Below, one piece after another: positions 36,412 to 43,585 of a DNA stretch of 64,000 nt. Both the position numbers and the translations under genes were made by a program. The stretch is from Aquirufa aurantiipilula (GTDB lineage Bacteria; Bacteroidota; Bacteroidia; Cytophagales; Spirosomataceae). The notes beneath the pieces were generated by a model. It saw only the letters and a program-made list of their open reading frames with translations, made no database searches and was not told the DNA's origin. Position 1 is the first letter of the stretch; each line of letters begins with the position of its first letter. The stretch lies in NCBI RefSeq assembly GCF_019923745.1, contig NZ_JAANOG010000003.1:1-64000 (forward strand), given 5' to 3'.

Positions 36412-36420
36412 CTCAAGACC

Positions 36421-37443
36421 ATGAAAAAAAACATCTTTTACCTATTTTGCTGTTTAACAGGCAGCCTTTTTAGCATGAATGCACAGGAAAAAAGCTATCC
36501 GACCATTGGTAAGATTCATCGATTGGATCCTTCCTTGGACAAATTATTGGATATTAATTCACCCATTGAAATTTTAGGAACAGGCTATACGTGGTCGGAA
36601 GGACCAGTATGGGTTAAAAAAGGGAATTACTTATTATTCTCAGATGTCCCTGAAAATGTCATTCACAAATGGGCACCAGGCAAAGAAGTAGAAGTGTTTT
36701 TAAAACCATCTGGCTATACGGGAACCGTACCGTATTCGGAAGAACCCGGTGCTAATGGTTTGATTATCAACAAAAAAGGAAATTTGGTTTCTTGTGAGCA
36801 TGGCGACAGAAGGATTGCTGAAATGCCTTTGGACAATCCTGCTAAAAAGAAGACTTTAGCTCATTTATTTGAAGGGAAAAAATTGAATAGTCCCAATGAT
36901 TTAGTTCAACATAGTTCAGGAGATTATTATTTCACTGATCCTCCATATGGATTACCTGGCCGCGGCAAGGATGAACCAGCGAAAGAATTGCCTTTCCAAG
37001 GAGTTTATCGATTAAACAAAAAGGGGGAACTAAGCTTACAAGTGAGGGACATGACCCGTCCGAACGGATTGGCTTTTAGTCCAGACGAGAAAATCTTATA
37101 TGTGGGACAATCGGATCCGAAAGGGTTAATATGGAAGGCATTTCCAGTTGATAAAGATGGAAACCTAGGTGAAGGTAAAATCTTTTTTGATGGTGCGGAA
37201 TTAGCTAAAAGTGGCTGGCGCGGAGCACCTGATGGATTTAAGATTGATAAAGCTGGTAACCTTTGGGCAACTGGACCAGGGGGCGTATTAATTATCAGTC
37301 CAGCAGGTAAATTATTGGGTAGAATTGAAGCAGGTAGTGCTACGGCTAATGTTGCTTTTGGAGAAGATGGCTCTACCCTATTCATCACAGCAGACATGAA
37401 TTTATTGAGAGTTAGGACGAAGACAAAGGGAATGGGATGGTGA
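36421..37443 (+). CDS. SMP-30/gluconolactonase family secreted lactonase
   Basis: Six-bladed propeller of the SMP-30/gluconolactonase/LRE family, which opens sugar lactones with a divalent metal. From the ATG at 36421 (340 residues) there is a signal peptide ending near MNAQ, then WSEGPVWV with the metal-binding Glu, LNSPNDLVQHSSGDYYFTDP and RPNGLAFSPDE, which carry the Asn and Asp ligands. The Tat-exported dehydrogenase just upstream would supply a lactone in the same compartment. The longer frame from 36382 starts inside the terminator and is rejected. No clear promoter in the 9 nt between terminator and start, so expression may depend on read-through. Confidence 0.9.
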   Translation: MKKNIFYLFCCLTGSLFSMNAQEKSYPTIGKIHRLDPSLDKLLDINSPIEILGTGYTWSEGPVWVKKGNYLLFSDVPENVIHKWAPGKEVEVFLKPSGYTGTVPYSEEPGANGLIINKKGNLVSCEHGDRRIAEMPLDNPAKKKTLAHLFEGKKLNSPNDLVQHSSGDYYFTDPPYGLPGRGKDEPAKELPFQGVYRLNKKGELSLQVRDMTRPNGLAFSPDEKILYVGQSDPKGLIWKAFPVDKDGNLGEGKIFFDGAELAKSGWRGAPDGFKIDKAGNLWATGPGGVLIISPAGKLLGRIEAGSATANVAFGEDGSTLFITADMNLLRVRTKTKGMGW

Positions 37444-37585
37444 GTTGTAAATGTTGAATTGTACCGCTGTACAACATGGTCTGTAGGGGCATGCCGAATG
37501 ACAATAAATGTGGATTTAAACCACTTGTCATAAATTTTTAAGGCCATATAATACCAGTTTTTCTTTCCTTTGAATATTCCTCCAT

Positions 37586-38485
37586 ATGAAAATCAAATTT
37601 TGTTCAAAATTCTATATTGGGATATTCTTATTAAGCTTTCCTCTAAGTGTATTTTCTCAATCCAATAACTTGGTTATTCATGACATCAAGTTTGAAAGTC
37701 AAGGAATAACTCTTGCAGGCTCAATTTTACTACCTAAAAATCCATTTGCTGCCGTGGTCATTGTTCATGGTTCTGACCCAGTAAAAAGAGAAATGGAATT
37801 TGCAAAGCGGCTCACCAAAGCAGGGATTGCCGTATTAACATATGATAAACGAGGTGTTGGAGAATCTGGCGGTATATATGTGGGACCATCTGTTGGCACG
37901 AATAATATTGACACCACTAATCTTAATTTGTTATCTCAAGATGCAAATTCAGCAGTCAATACGTTTCGAAACTATTTGAAAGGTAAAAAAATGCCCATTG
38001 GATTAGTTGGTTTCAGTCAAGCTGGATGGATAATTCCAATAGCTGCCAGCAAAGATCCCAAAATAGCATATATGGTTTTATTTAGTTGTCCTACCATTAG
38101 CACCTTAGAGCAGCTCCGATTTCAATTTTATACCAATGGAAACAATCACTTTTGGGAAAATCAAACCGAAGAGGATGCTCGTGAACATATTAAAAATGAC
38201 CCGGACAGGTATCATTTTGTAACAACAGACCCAAAAGCTACGCTAAATACTCTTTCCATTCCTGGACTTTGGCTTTTTGGGGAGAAAGACATACAAATTC
38301 CTGTCAAGTTGTGCATCGAGCAATTAAATACATTTAAAGTTCAAGGCAAACCTTTTGAATATACCTTGTTTTCAAAATTAGGGCATAATACGGTATCTGA
38401 CCAGGATACGGCACCTTTTGACATTTCCATTCAATGGATAAAACAGAAATCCTTACACAGTAGGACGTTTAAAGAATCTAAATAA
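37586..38485 (+). CDS. Secreted alpha/beta hydrolase
   Basis: Signal peptide to about VFSQ (25), then an alpha/beta hydrolase fold. The nucleophile elbow is GFSQAG (Ser in the centre), the Asp lies in FGEKDIQIP and the His in LGHNTV. VIVHGSDPVKRE is the oxyanion region. Relatives are annotated as dienelactone hydrolase-like or acyl esterases; substrate unknown. A near-consensus -7 box (TTCCTTTG) is seen about 10-20 nt upstream. 142 nt separate it from the lactonase gene. Confidence 0.85.
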   Translation: MKIKFCSKFYIGIFLLSFPLSVFSQSNNLVIHDIKFESQGITLAGSILLPKNPFAAVVIVHGSDPVKREMEFAKRLTKAGIAVLTYDKRGVGESGGIYVGPSVGTNNIDTTNLNLLSQDANSAVNTFRNYLKGKKMPIGLVGFSQAGWIIPIAASKDPKIAYMVLFSCPTISTLEQLRFQFYTNGNNHFWENQTEEDAREHIKNDPDRYHFVTTDPKATLNTLSIPGLWLFGEKDIQIPVKLCIEQLNTFKVQGKPFEYTLFSKLGHNTVSDQDTAPFDISIQWIKQKSLHSRTFKESK

Positions 38486-38590
38486 AGTAGTATAAACATC
38501 AAGGGATTTACAATCCCAATCAATGGAAACAAAGGAGCAGTATCTGAACTGATGTTAGCGAATCGAAGATTCTTTTATATCAACAATTCG

Positions 38591-38615
38591 ATTCAAATAA
38601 AGGCTTGGGAGATTT
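38591..38615 (+). repeat. 25 bp direct repeat, left copy
   Basis: Identical over 25 bases to 40043-40067. Starts ATTCAAATAAAGGCTTGG and includes the left arm of a terminator hairpin. The two copies flank the toxin-antitoxin pair and the MITE-like insert, 1.45 kb apart. Confidence 0.8.
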
Positions 38616-38629
38616 CTCAAGCCTTTTTT
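38600..38629 (+). terminator. Terminator within the left repeat
   Basis: AAGGCTTG, GGA, loop GATT, TCT, CAAGCCTT and a T-run: an 11 bp stem with one G-T wobble. It follows the hydrolase gene at 115 nt and shields the toxin promoter. Confidence 0.8.
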
Positions 38630-38778
38630 ATGATTTAGAAACCAATTGCTCAATACATAGATTATCAGTTTTTAACTTATTCTTGTTATACCTCCTCATT
38701 AAATTTGCCCATTAGTCTTCATTCATTCCATAATGCAAAAGCATAAGGAATATTGCCATAAATATTCCAACGCTGCAA

Positions 38779-38809
38779 TTGCAAAATGTTACCTAATTAG
38801 CTAACTTTG
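38779..38809 (+). promoter_or_regulatory. Promoter of the toxin-antitoxin operon
   Basis: TTG at 38779-38781, a 20 nt spacer and TAACTTTG at 38802-38809, matching both elements. The ATG follows directly at 38810, so a transcript would be leaderless or nearly so. Confidence 0.6.
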
Positions 38810-39163
38810 ATGCAAGAAAAAATTTTTATTAGGGACGTTTTTTATTACAAAAAATATTATCTCGACTTCTTCTCAGAACTTAGACCAGAGGTCAAGAAAA
38901 AATTCAACTGGACATTACAATTAATTTCTACGGTAGATCGTGTCCCTGAAAAATATTTTAAACATGTAAGCGGCACAACGGGACTATATGAAATACGGGT
39001 TGAATTTGGGTCTGATATTTTTAGAGTTTTCAGCTTCTTCGATAAAGGAAATCTAGTGATTCTAATCAATGGATTTCAAAAGAAAACTCAGAGAACTCCC
39101 AAAAATGAAATAGAAATAGCAGAAAGACTTAAAAAAAATTATTTCGATGAAAAAGGAACATAA
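38810..39163 (+). CDS. HigB/RelE-like toxin (phage Gp49-like family)
   Basis: Type II toxin-antitoxin toxin of the Gp49-like (PF05973, DUF891) branch of the RelE/ParE fold, predicted to cut mRNA at the ribosome. 117 residues; FKHVSGTTGLYEIRVEFGSDIFRVF and FQKKTQRTPKNEIEIAERLKKNY are the family signatures. Toxin gene first, as in higBA. It overlaps the antitoxin by 17 bases. The start is the ATG at 38810 rather than the TTG at 38807, because the TTG is inside the -7 box. Confidence 0.9.
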   Translation: MQEKIFIRDVFYYKKYYLDFFSELRPEVKKKFNWTLQLISTVDRVPEKYFKHVSGTTGLYEIRVEFGSDIFRVFSFFDKGNLVILINGFQKKTQRTPKNEIEIAERLKKNYFDEKGT

Positions 39164-39461
39164 ACATCTCACATCATTCAAAAGTCACTTAGACCAACAA
39201 TACGGTCAAAGAGGCACAATCATTCGTGAAGAATATGAAGAGGGATTTGAAGCTTTCAAACTTGGGGCCATGTTGCAAGAGCTCCGTAAAGAACAAGGAT
39301 TGACCCAAGAACAATTGGCTCTTAAATGTGGTACAACCAAAACTTACATTTCTCGAATAGAAAATAATGCCAGTGACATCCGACTTTCCACCTTAATGAG
39401 AATCATCCATGAAGGACTTGGAGGACATTTGAAATTTAAAGTTGATATTTTATTGAAATAA
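39147..39461 (+). CDS. XRE-family antitoxin (HigA-like)
   Basis: Helix-turn-helix antitoxin of 104 residues, partner of the toxin. The XRE helix-turn-helix lies at about 38-92 with LRKEQGLTQEQLALKCGTTK and YISRIENNASDIRLSTLMRI. Likely represses its own operon by binding near the promoter. Overlap with the toxin gene by 17 bases couples their translation. Confidence 0.9.
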   Translation: MKKEHKHLTSFKSHLDQQYGQRGTIIREEYEEGFEAFKLGAMLQELRKEQGLTQEQLALKCGTTKTYISRIENNASDIRLSTLMRIIHEGLGGHLKFKVDILLK

Positions 39462-39507
39462 GTAAAAGCTAAAGAACATGTTCCTAAGGGTCATATGGAA
39501 TTTTCTC

Positions 39508-40010
39508 CAACAAGAACTTGATTGATCATAGAATACTATAGTCTTTCTTTTTTTTCAAAAAAAAAGAAACAAAAAAAACGGATGAAATACGGCTAATCCT
39601 AAGACGAATTCTGTAGCGCAGAACCGATTTTCAGTCCGATTACAGCTTTTATCTTATTAGTTGTTAGTTATTAGATTAGAATGAAATTAGAATCCATTTA
39701 TAATTTACCATTTCCTTCCTGCCGCTTCGCTCATGCTGCATTCCCATCTTTCGTTGGGATTAACCGTTCAATGTAGAATTTATATGAAAGACAATACCGT
39801 CGTTCAGCTCCAGCGAATGGTGATGAACGAAGCGGTAGACGAGGTTTTGACCTCAGCATGGGCGATTGCGCGTCGGCGTCAAAAATATAGGCGATAGCGG
39901 AGTGAATCACGGTTTCGCGAAGCGAAATTCGCCTTTGCTGGACGACAAAAAAAAAGTTTTTTTGTTTCTTTTTTTTCAAAAAAAGAAAGGCCTTGGTAAT
40001 TGATAAAATG
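39508..40010. repeat. Short repeat split by a roughly 420 bp MITE-like insert
   Basis: The outer parts (39508-39555 and 39978-40010) match, in order, the uninterrupted 83 bp repeat at 41139-41221 with few changes. Between them lie 422 bases (39556-39977) whose ends are inverted repeats: C, 9 A, GAAAC, 8 A, CG on the left and the complement of G, 8 A, GAAAC, 7 A, C on the right. The core is richer in G and C than its surroundings, with stems CCGCTTCG/CGAAGCGG (39722-39729 and 39828-39835), CATGCTG/CAGCATG (39732 and 39854), GAGGT-TTTG-ACCTC (39841-39854) and TTTCGC-GAA-GCGAAA (39913-39927). No transposase gene, so non-autonomous if mobile. Confidence 0.65.
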
Positions 40011-40042
40011 GCAAATAGCAAATTTCAAGTAATTCATGTATT

Positions 40043-40067
40043 ATTCAAATAAAGGCTTGGGAGATTT
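40043..40067 (+). repeat. 25 bp direct repeat, right copy
   Basis: Identical to 38591-38615. Here the hairpin arms are AAGGCTT (40052-40058) and AAGCCTT (40071-40077), followed by T residues that run into the stop codon of the convergent gene at 40079. Confidence 0.8.
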
Positions 40068-40080
40068 TTTAAGCCTTTTT
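40051..40080. terminator. Terminator between convergent transcription units
   Basis: A 7 bp stem with wobble pairs beyond it and a T-run on the plus side; on the minus strand it is followed by TATTTG. It can serve the gene ending at 40079 and any plus-strand transcript from the toxin-antitoxin pair. Confidence 0.6.
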
Positions 40081-40966
40081 ACTTCACCGTCAAACGGATC
40101 ATGGGATTTAAAAACATATTCATTTTGGTCATAGTAAAATGAGGTAAATAATCCCCATTAAAATTCCAAGAACCATATTCAGTCTTTTGAAATCCCAAAT
40201 ACCCTTTGCCGTAATCAGCTAAACCTAGGACTTGTGCTTCGTATTTATCATTACTTGTACTATTGTAAATATCCTCAAAATTCAACCACTCCATCGCCAC
40301 TAAACAGCCACCTTCTGGCACAAAATAATGATATTGGCTTAGATCAAACTCATTCCAACCTCGATGCTTGGCATGAACAATGATACTTTCCTGCGTAATT
40401 TCTTGCTCTGGTTTTCCCTGTTTGACAGAGTATATCCGAATGCGAAATGGAAAATGTCTATTTCCAATATTACTGATATAAAAGTGAGCACTCTGAATCT
40501 GGCGAAAAAACAATTTCGGATCAGTCAACAATAACCCACACTGGGCTCCCACACCACCTGGTTGCAATAAAATACCTGTTTTTTTTATTGGTTTCATACT
40601 TGTATATGGCTTTTTACCAGAATACACCTTTAACTCGGCTAATTCATATACTTTCGGAATCAAATATACCCTCATCTCTCCCTTCAAATCCTGTTTTTGA
40701 ATAATCAACTGCATTTCTTGAAAACCAATAGAATGAATCCTGATGGTATCCAACATCTGTTTGGAGGATAAGCTAAACCTGCCTTGTTCATTCGTATGAA
40801 AACCAGAATTTTTGCTCTCAAACATGACAGTAGCAAATGGAACTACTGTGCTATCAGCCCAGCTAAGCAATTGAATTGCATGATTTTGAGCATGGAGACC
40901 TAGGTTTGCTAAGAGCAACACAATATACAATAAGCAAGTTTTTAGGTGGTTTATCCTCTTCCCCAA
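40079..40966 (-). CDS. Secreted protein with carboxypeptidase-regulatory-like domain
   Basis: Signal peptide (to about LHAQ, 27), then a CarboxypepD_reg-like beta-sandwich at about 28-110 (DSTVVPFATVMFESKNSGFHT, split here by a normal domain loop), then about 180 residues of a beta-rich domain with no family I recognise. Likely exported and attached to, or working at, the outer membrane. The start codon is TTG: an in-frame TAA lies four codons upstream and no ATG or GTG fits. A near-consensus -7 box, CAATTTTG (minus strand, 40991-40984), is 17 nt before it. Confidence 0.7.
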   Translation of the reverse strand: MGKRINHLKTCLLYIVLLLANLGLHAQNHAIQLLSWADSTVVPFATVMFESKNSGFHTNEQGRFSLSSKQMLDTIRIHSIGFQEMQLIIQKQDLKGEMRVYLIPKVYELAELKVYSGKKPYTSMKPIKKTGILLQPGGVGAQCGLLLTDPKLFFRQIQSAHFYISNIGNRHFPFRIRIYSVKQGKPEQEITQESIIVHAKHRGWNEFDLSQYHYFVPEGGCLVAMEWLNFEDIYNSTSNDKYEAQVLGLADYGKGYLGFQKTEYGSWNFNGDYLPHFTMTKMNMFLNPMIRLTVK

Positions 40967-41138
40967 TGGAATATGTTAAAGTCCAAAATTGGAAAAAGTA
41001 AAGCAAAGAAAACTTGCGATGGAGCAATAAAACTTAAATGATTTTAAAAAAATCAATTGATCGATAATCCTTCCCCTATTTGACATGTTTACCTCCCTAT
41101 ATTTCAGTGTAAACCGCAAGGTCAAGGCTAATTTTCAA

Positions 41139-41221
41139 CAACAAGAACTTGATTGATCATAGAATACTACGGTCTTTCTTTTTTTTATAAAAAAAGAAAG
41201 ACCTTGCTAATTGATAAAATG
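41139..41221. repeat. Intact 83 bp hairpin repeat
   Basis: Begins CAACAAGAACTTGATTGATC and ends GCTAATTGATAAAATG. Its core, 41171-41203, is a nearly perfect hairpin: GGTCTTTCTTTTTTT against AAAAAAAGAAAGACC. The same left and right halves flank the insert at 39556-39977. Confidence 0.75.
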
Positions 41222-41361
41222 ATGAATTATTTTCTTTACTTCATTAACAATGATGGAATAAACAACCCACTATTCGACATTAGCTATGTAGAAAATAGAC
41301 TCAAGGGATTTATAATTCCACTCAGGTTCAAATTATTATCATTAAACTCTAATCCAACCCA

Positions 41362-41392
41362 CAAAAAAAGGCCTGAGATATCTCCCAGGCCT
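41362..41392 (-). terminator. Terminator after the DUF1080 gene
   Basis: On the minus strand AGGCCTG, GGAGATATCT, CAGGCCT then seven T. Related in sequence to the hairpins at 38600 and 40051. Confidence 0.8.
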
Positions 41393-41411
41393 ATTAAGCA
41401 ATCTATTTCAA

Positions 41412-42116
41412 CTACAATTTCTTAATCTTGATATTTCTAAACCAAACTGGATTGCCATGGTCTTGCAAAGAAATACGTCCTTTCATGTTCACACCAAATC
41501 CTGGCATGTTTTTGAATTTTGAACCAGCAATCATCTTTTTCCAGTTCTCATCGTCATAACGAGTTTCCACTACTTTCTCGCCATTTAAGTACAATTGCAA
41601 CAAACCACGGTTATTCACAATACGTGCTGTATTCCACTCGCCTACTGGCTTAGCAGTCTCCTTCGATGAGTGAATTAAATCGTATAAATCTCCAGCTCGG
41701 TGATTGAAAATCTTTCCATCAGGGTGTCCATCACTATCCAAAACCTGCATTTCTGGCCCTGTATTATATGAACTATGGTATTTAGGGTCTTCTGTTACAT
41801 TGAAGATAATACCGCTATTCCCTTTAGGTGAAATCTTCCAATCTACCGAAAAATCATAGTTTTCAAACTCCTGATCTGTTGTCAAATCCCCTCCATCTTT
41901 TTTGGTCACATCAAATCCAATCTCCCCATCCGTTACCGACCATGACGCTCCTACCGTACCTGGTTTATTGTAAGCATGCCATCCTTTTAATGTAGTACCA
42001 TCAAACAATAATTGATAACCTTCCTTCTTCTCCTTGCTAGTCAATGTATTAGCTTTCTGAGCCAAAGTAACAATTCCCATGGCCATCAAAGAGCAGGTTA
42101 AAATAAATTTCTTCAT
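41412..42116 (-). CDS. DUF1080 (3-keto-disaccharide hydrolase family, PF06439) secreted protein
   Basis: Signal peptide (MKKFILTCSLMAMGIVTLAQ) followed by a single concanavalin-like domain of the PF06439 family: GYQLLFDGTTLKGWHAYN at the start, NSGIIFNVTE, GPEMQVLDSDGHPD and the closing FRNIKIKKL. Family members cleave or modify glycosides oxidised at C3. From the ATG at 42116 it has 234 residues. It lies 5 kb from a GMC dehydrogenase operon of the type that can make such 3-keto sugars, although it is not in the same operon. Confidence 0.9.
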   Translation of the reverse strand: MKKFILTCSLMAMGIVTLAQKANTLTSKEKKEGYQLLFDGTTLKGWHAYNKPGTVGASWSVTDGEIGFDVTKKDGGDLTTDQEFENYDFSVDWKISPKGNSGIIFNVTEDPKYHSSYNTGPEMQVLDSDGHPDGKIFNHRAGDLYDLIHSSKETAKPVGEWNTARIVNNRGLLQLYLNGEKVVETRYDDENWKKMIAGSKFKNMPGFGVNMKGRISLQDHGNPVWFRNIKIKKL

Positions 42117-42259
42117 AATTAACATTTAGATTTTGTGAACTGCAATACTATAAAAAGAATCTAAAATTTGTATCCCGAAAAGAAAAAATTACACAAAAAA
42201 GGTAAAAATCGAGGTTTCGTTCTTTCTTCGTAAATTGCATGTTCATTTAATCATGCTTC

Positions 42260-43585
42260 ATGAAAACTAAAGTTGTTGCCAAACCTTCCATCAATATTAT
42301 CACCCTAGGTTGTTCCAAAAACTTGGTCGACTCGGAAGTGCTATTTACCCAATTAAAAGGAAATGGCCTGGAAGTAACCCATGAAGCAAAAAAGGATAAG
42401 GCCAACATCGTTGTCATCAATACGTGTGGCTTTATTGATAATGCCAAACAAGAATCCATTGATACCATTCTCCGCTATGCGGATGCCAAAGAAGCTGGTA
42501 AAATAGACAAGCTCTATGTTACCGGATGTCTTTCTCATCGCTATAAAGATGATTTAGAAAGAGAAATCCCTTTAGTGGATTCCTTCTTTGGGACCAATGA
42601 ATTACCCCGCTTACTGAAAGCCTTAAAGGCGGATTATAAACATGAATTGGTAGGTGAACGTCTTTTGACCACACCTGCACATTATGCATATTTGAAAATC
42701 GCAGAAGGTTGCGACCGACCTTGCTCCTTCTGTGCCATTCCTTTGATGCGTGGCAACCACGTATCTCGTCCCATGGACGAATTGGTAAAAGAGGCCAGTT
42801 CTCTCGCTAAGAAGGGCACCAAAGAGCTCATCCTGATTGCACAAGATTTGACCTTTTATGGTTTGGATTTCAAAGAAGCAGGAAACCCAAGTGGACGCAA
42901 ATTAAAAGAATTATTAGAGCGCCTTTCCGATGTCAATGGCATCGAATGGATCCGTTTACAATACGCTTACCCTGCAGGTTTCCCCGTAGAAATCTTGCAA
43001 ACCATGGCAGAAAGAGAGAACATTTGCAAGTACCTAGATATGCCCCTTCAAAGTGGTTCTGACGCGGTTTTAAAACGTATGCGCCGTGGTATCACCCGAG
43101 AAAAAACAGAGGCTTTGATTGAAACCATCCGTGGAACAGTACCCAACATTGCATTGAGAACAACCTTGATTTCAGGTTATCCCGGTGAAACAGAAGAAGA
43201 TTATGAAGAAACTTATTCCTTCGTAGAACGTATGCGTTTTGATCGTTTGGGTATTTTCAATTATAGTCATGAGGAAAACACCCATGCTTTCTCTGTTCAA
43301 GATGATGTACCCGAAGATGTGAAGCAAGAACGTTCAGACGAAATCATGGCTTTGCAACAAGGCATTTCAGAAGAGTTGAACCAAGCTCGTGTTGGCAATA
43401 CCTACAAAGTGATGGTTGACCGCAAAGAGAGTGGTTATTTTGTTGGTCGTACCGAATTTGATTCTCCTGAAGTCGATAATGAAGTATTGATTCCTGCAGA
43501 ACAATATGCCCGTTTGGGTGATTTTGTTCAGGTTAAAATTGACCGTGCCGAGGAATTTGATTTATACGGAACCATCGTTTCTTAA
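42260..43585 (+). CDS. rimO: Ribosomal protein S12 methylthiotransferase RimO
   Basis: Radical SAM enzyme that adds a methylthio group to an Asp of ribosomal protein S12. N-terminal domain with LGCSKNLVDSE and the cysteines of the auxiliary cluster (Cys in NTCGFID and TGCLSHRY), the radical SAM CDRPCSFC motif, and a C-terminal TRAM domain (about 375-441). Length 441. Its last bases overlap the end of the convergent moeB-like gene by 4. Confidence 0.95.
   Translation: MKTKVVAKPSINIITLGCSKNLVDSEVLFTQLKGNGLEVTHEAKKDKANIVVINTCGFIDNAKQESIDTILRYADAKEAGKIDKLYVTGCLSHRYKDDLEREIPLVDSFFGTNELPRLLKALKADYKHELVGERLLTTPAHYAYLKIAEGCDRPCSFCAIPLMRGNHVSRPMDELVKEASSLAKKGTKELILIAQDLTFYGLDFKEAGNPSGRKLKELLERLSDVNGIEWIRLQYAYPAGFPVEILQTMAERENICKYLDMPLQSGSDAVLKRMRRGITREKTEALIETIRGTVPNIALRTTLISGYPGETEEDYEETYSFVERMRFDRLGIFNYSHEENTHAFSVQDDVPEDVKQERSDEIMALQQGISEELNQARVGNTYKVMVDRKESGYFVGRTEFDSPEVDNEVLIPAEQYARLGDFVQVKIDRAEEFDLYGTIVS

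Larger units (their letters stand above)
38486..38809. other. Gene-free stretch between the hydrolase and the toxin gene
   Basis: No gene is seen. It holds a 23 nt sequence starting at 38500 (CAAGGGATTTACAATCCCAA) that recurs with three changes at 41302, the 25 bp repeat with its terminator hairpin at 38591-38629, and the toxin promoter at 38779-38809. Confidence 0.6.
39462..40078. other. Gene-free stretch with MITE-like insertion
   Basis: 617 bases without a convincing gene. It holds a 10 bp palindrome GAACATGTTC (39474-39483) just after the antitoxin, a repeat unit split by a MITE-like insert (39508-40010), and the right copy of the 25 bp terminator repeat. A 96-codon minus-strand reading frame here shows no family resemblance and crosses the palindromes of the insert, so it is not called. 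Confidence 0.65.
40967..41411. other. Gene-free stretch with an 83 bp hairpin repeat
   Basis: Holds the upstream region of the gene ending at 40966, the intact hairpin repeat at 41139-41221, a 23 nt sequence at 41302 similar to 38500, and the terminator of the DUF1080 gene. A 90-codon plus-strand reading frame starting inside the repeat has no family signal and ends inside the terminator, so it is not called. Confidence 0.6.

Noticed and set aside
36382-36420. Extended start of the lactonase gene at the ATG at 36382
   Set aside because: The codons lie in the terminator stem-loop and loop of the previous gene, and the extension would spoil the signal peptide beginning at 36421.
39474-39483. 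GAACATGTTC palindrome as antitoxin operator
   Set aside because: It lies after the antitoxin gene, not near the promoter, and 10 bp palindromes are expected by chance at this scale.
39731-40021. 96-codon minus-strand reading frame in the MITE-like region
   Set aside because: It runs through the palindromes and the A/T-rich ends of the insert, shows no protein family signal and has biased low-complexity composition (runs of Lys and Phe).
41153-41425. 90-codon plus-strand reading frame after the hairpin repeat
   Set aside because: It starts inside the repeat and reads through the terminator of the DUF1080 gene into its coding end. No family signal.
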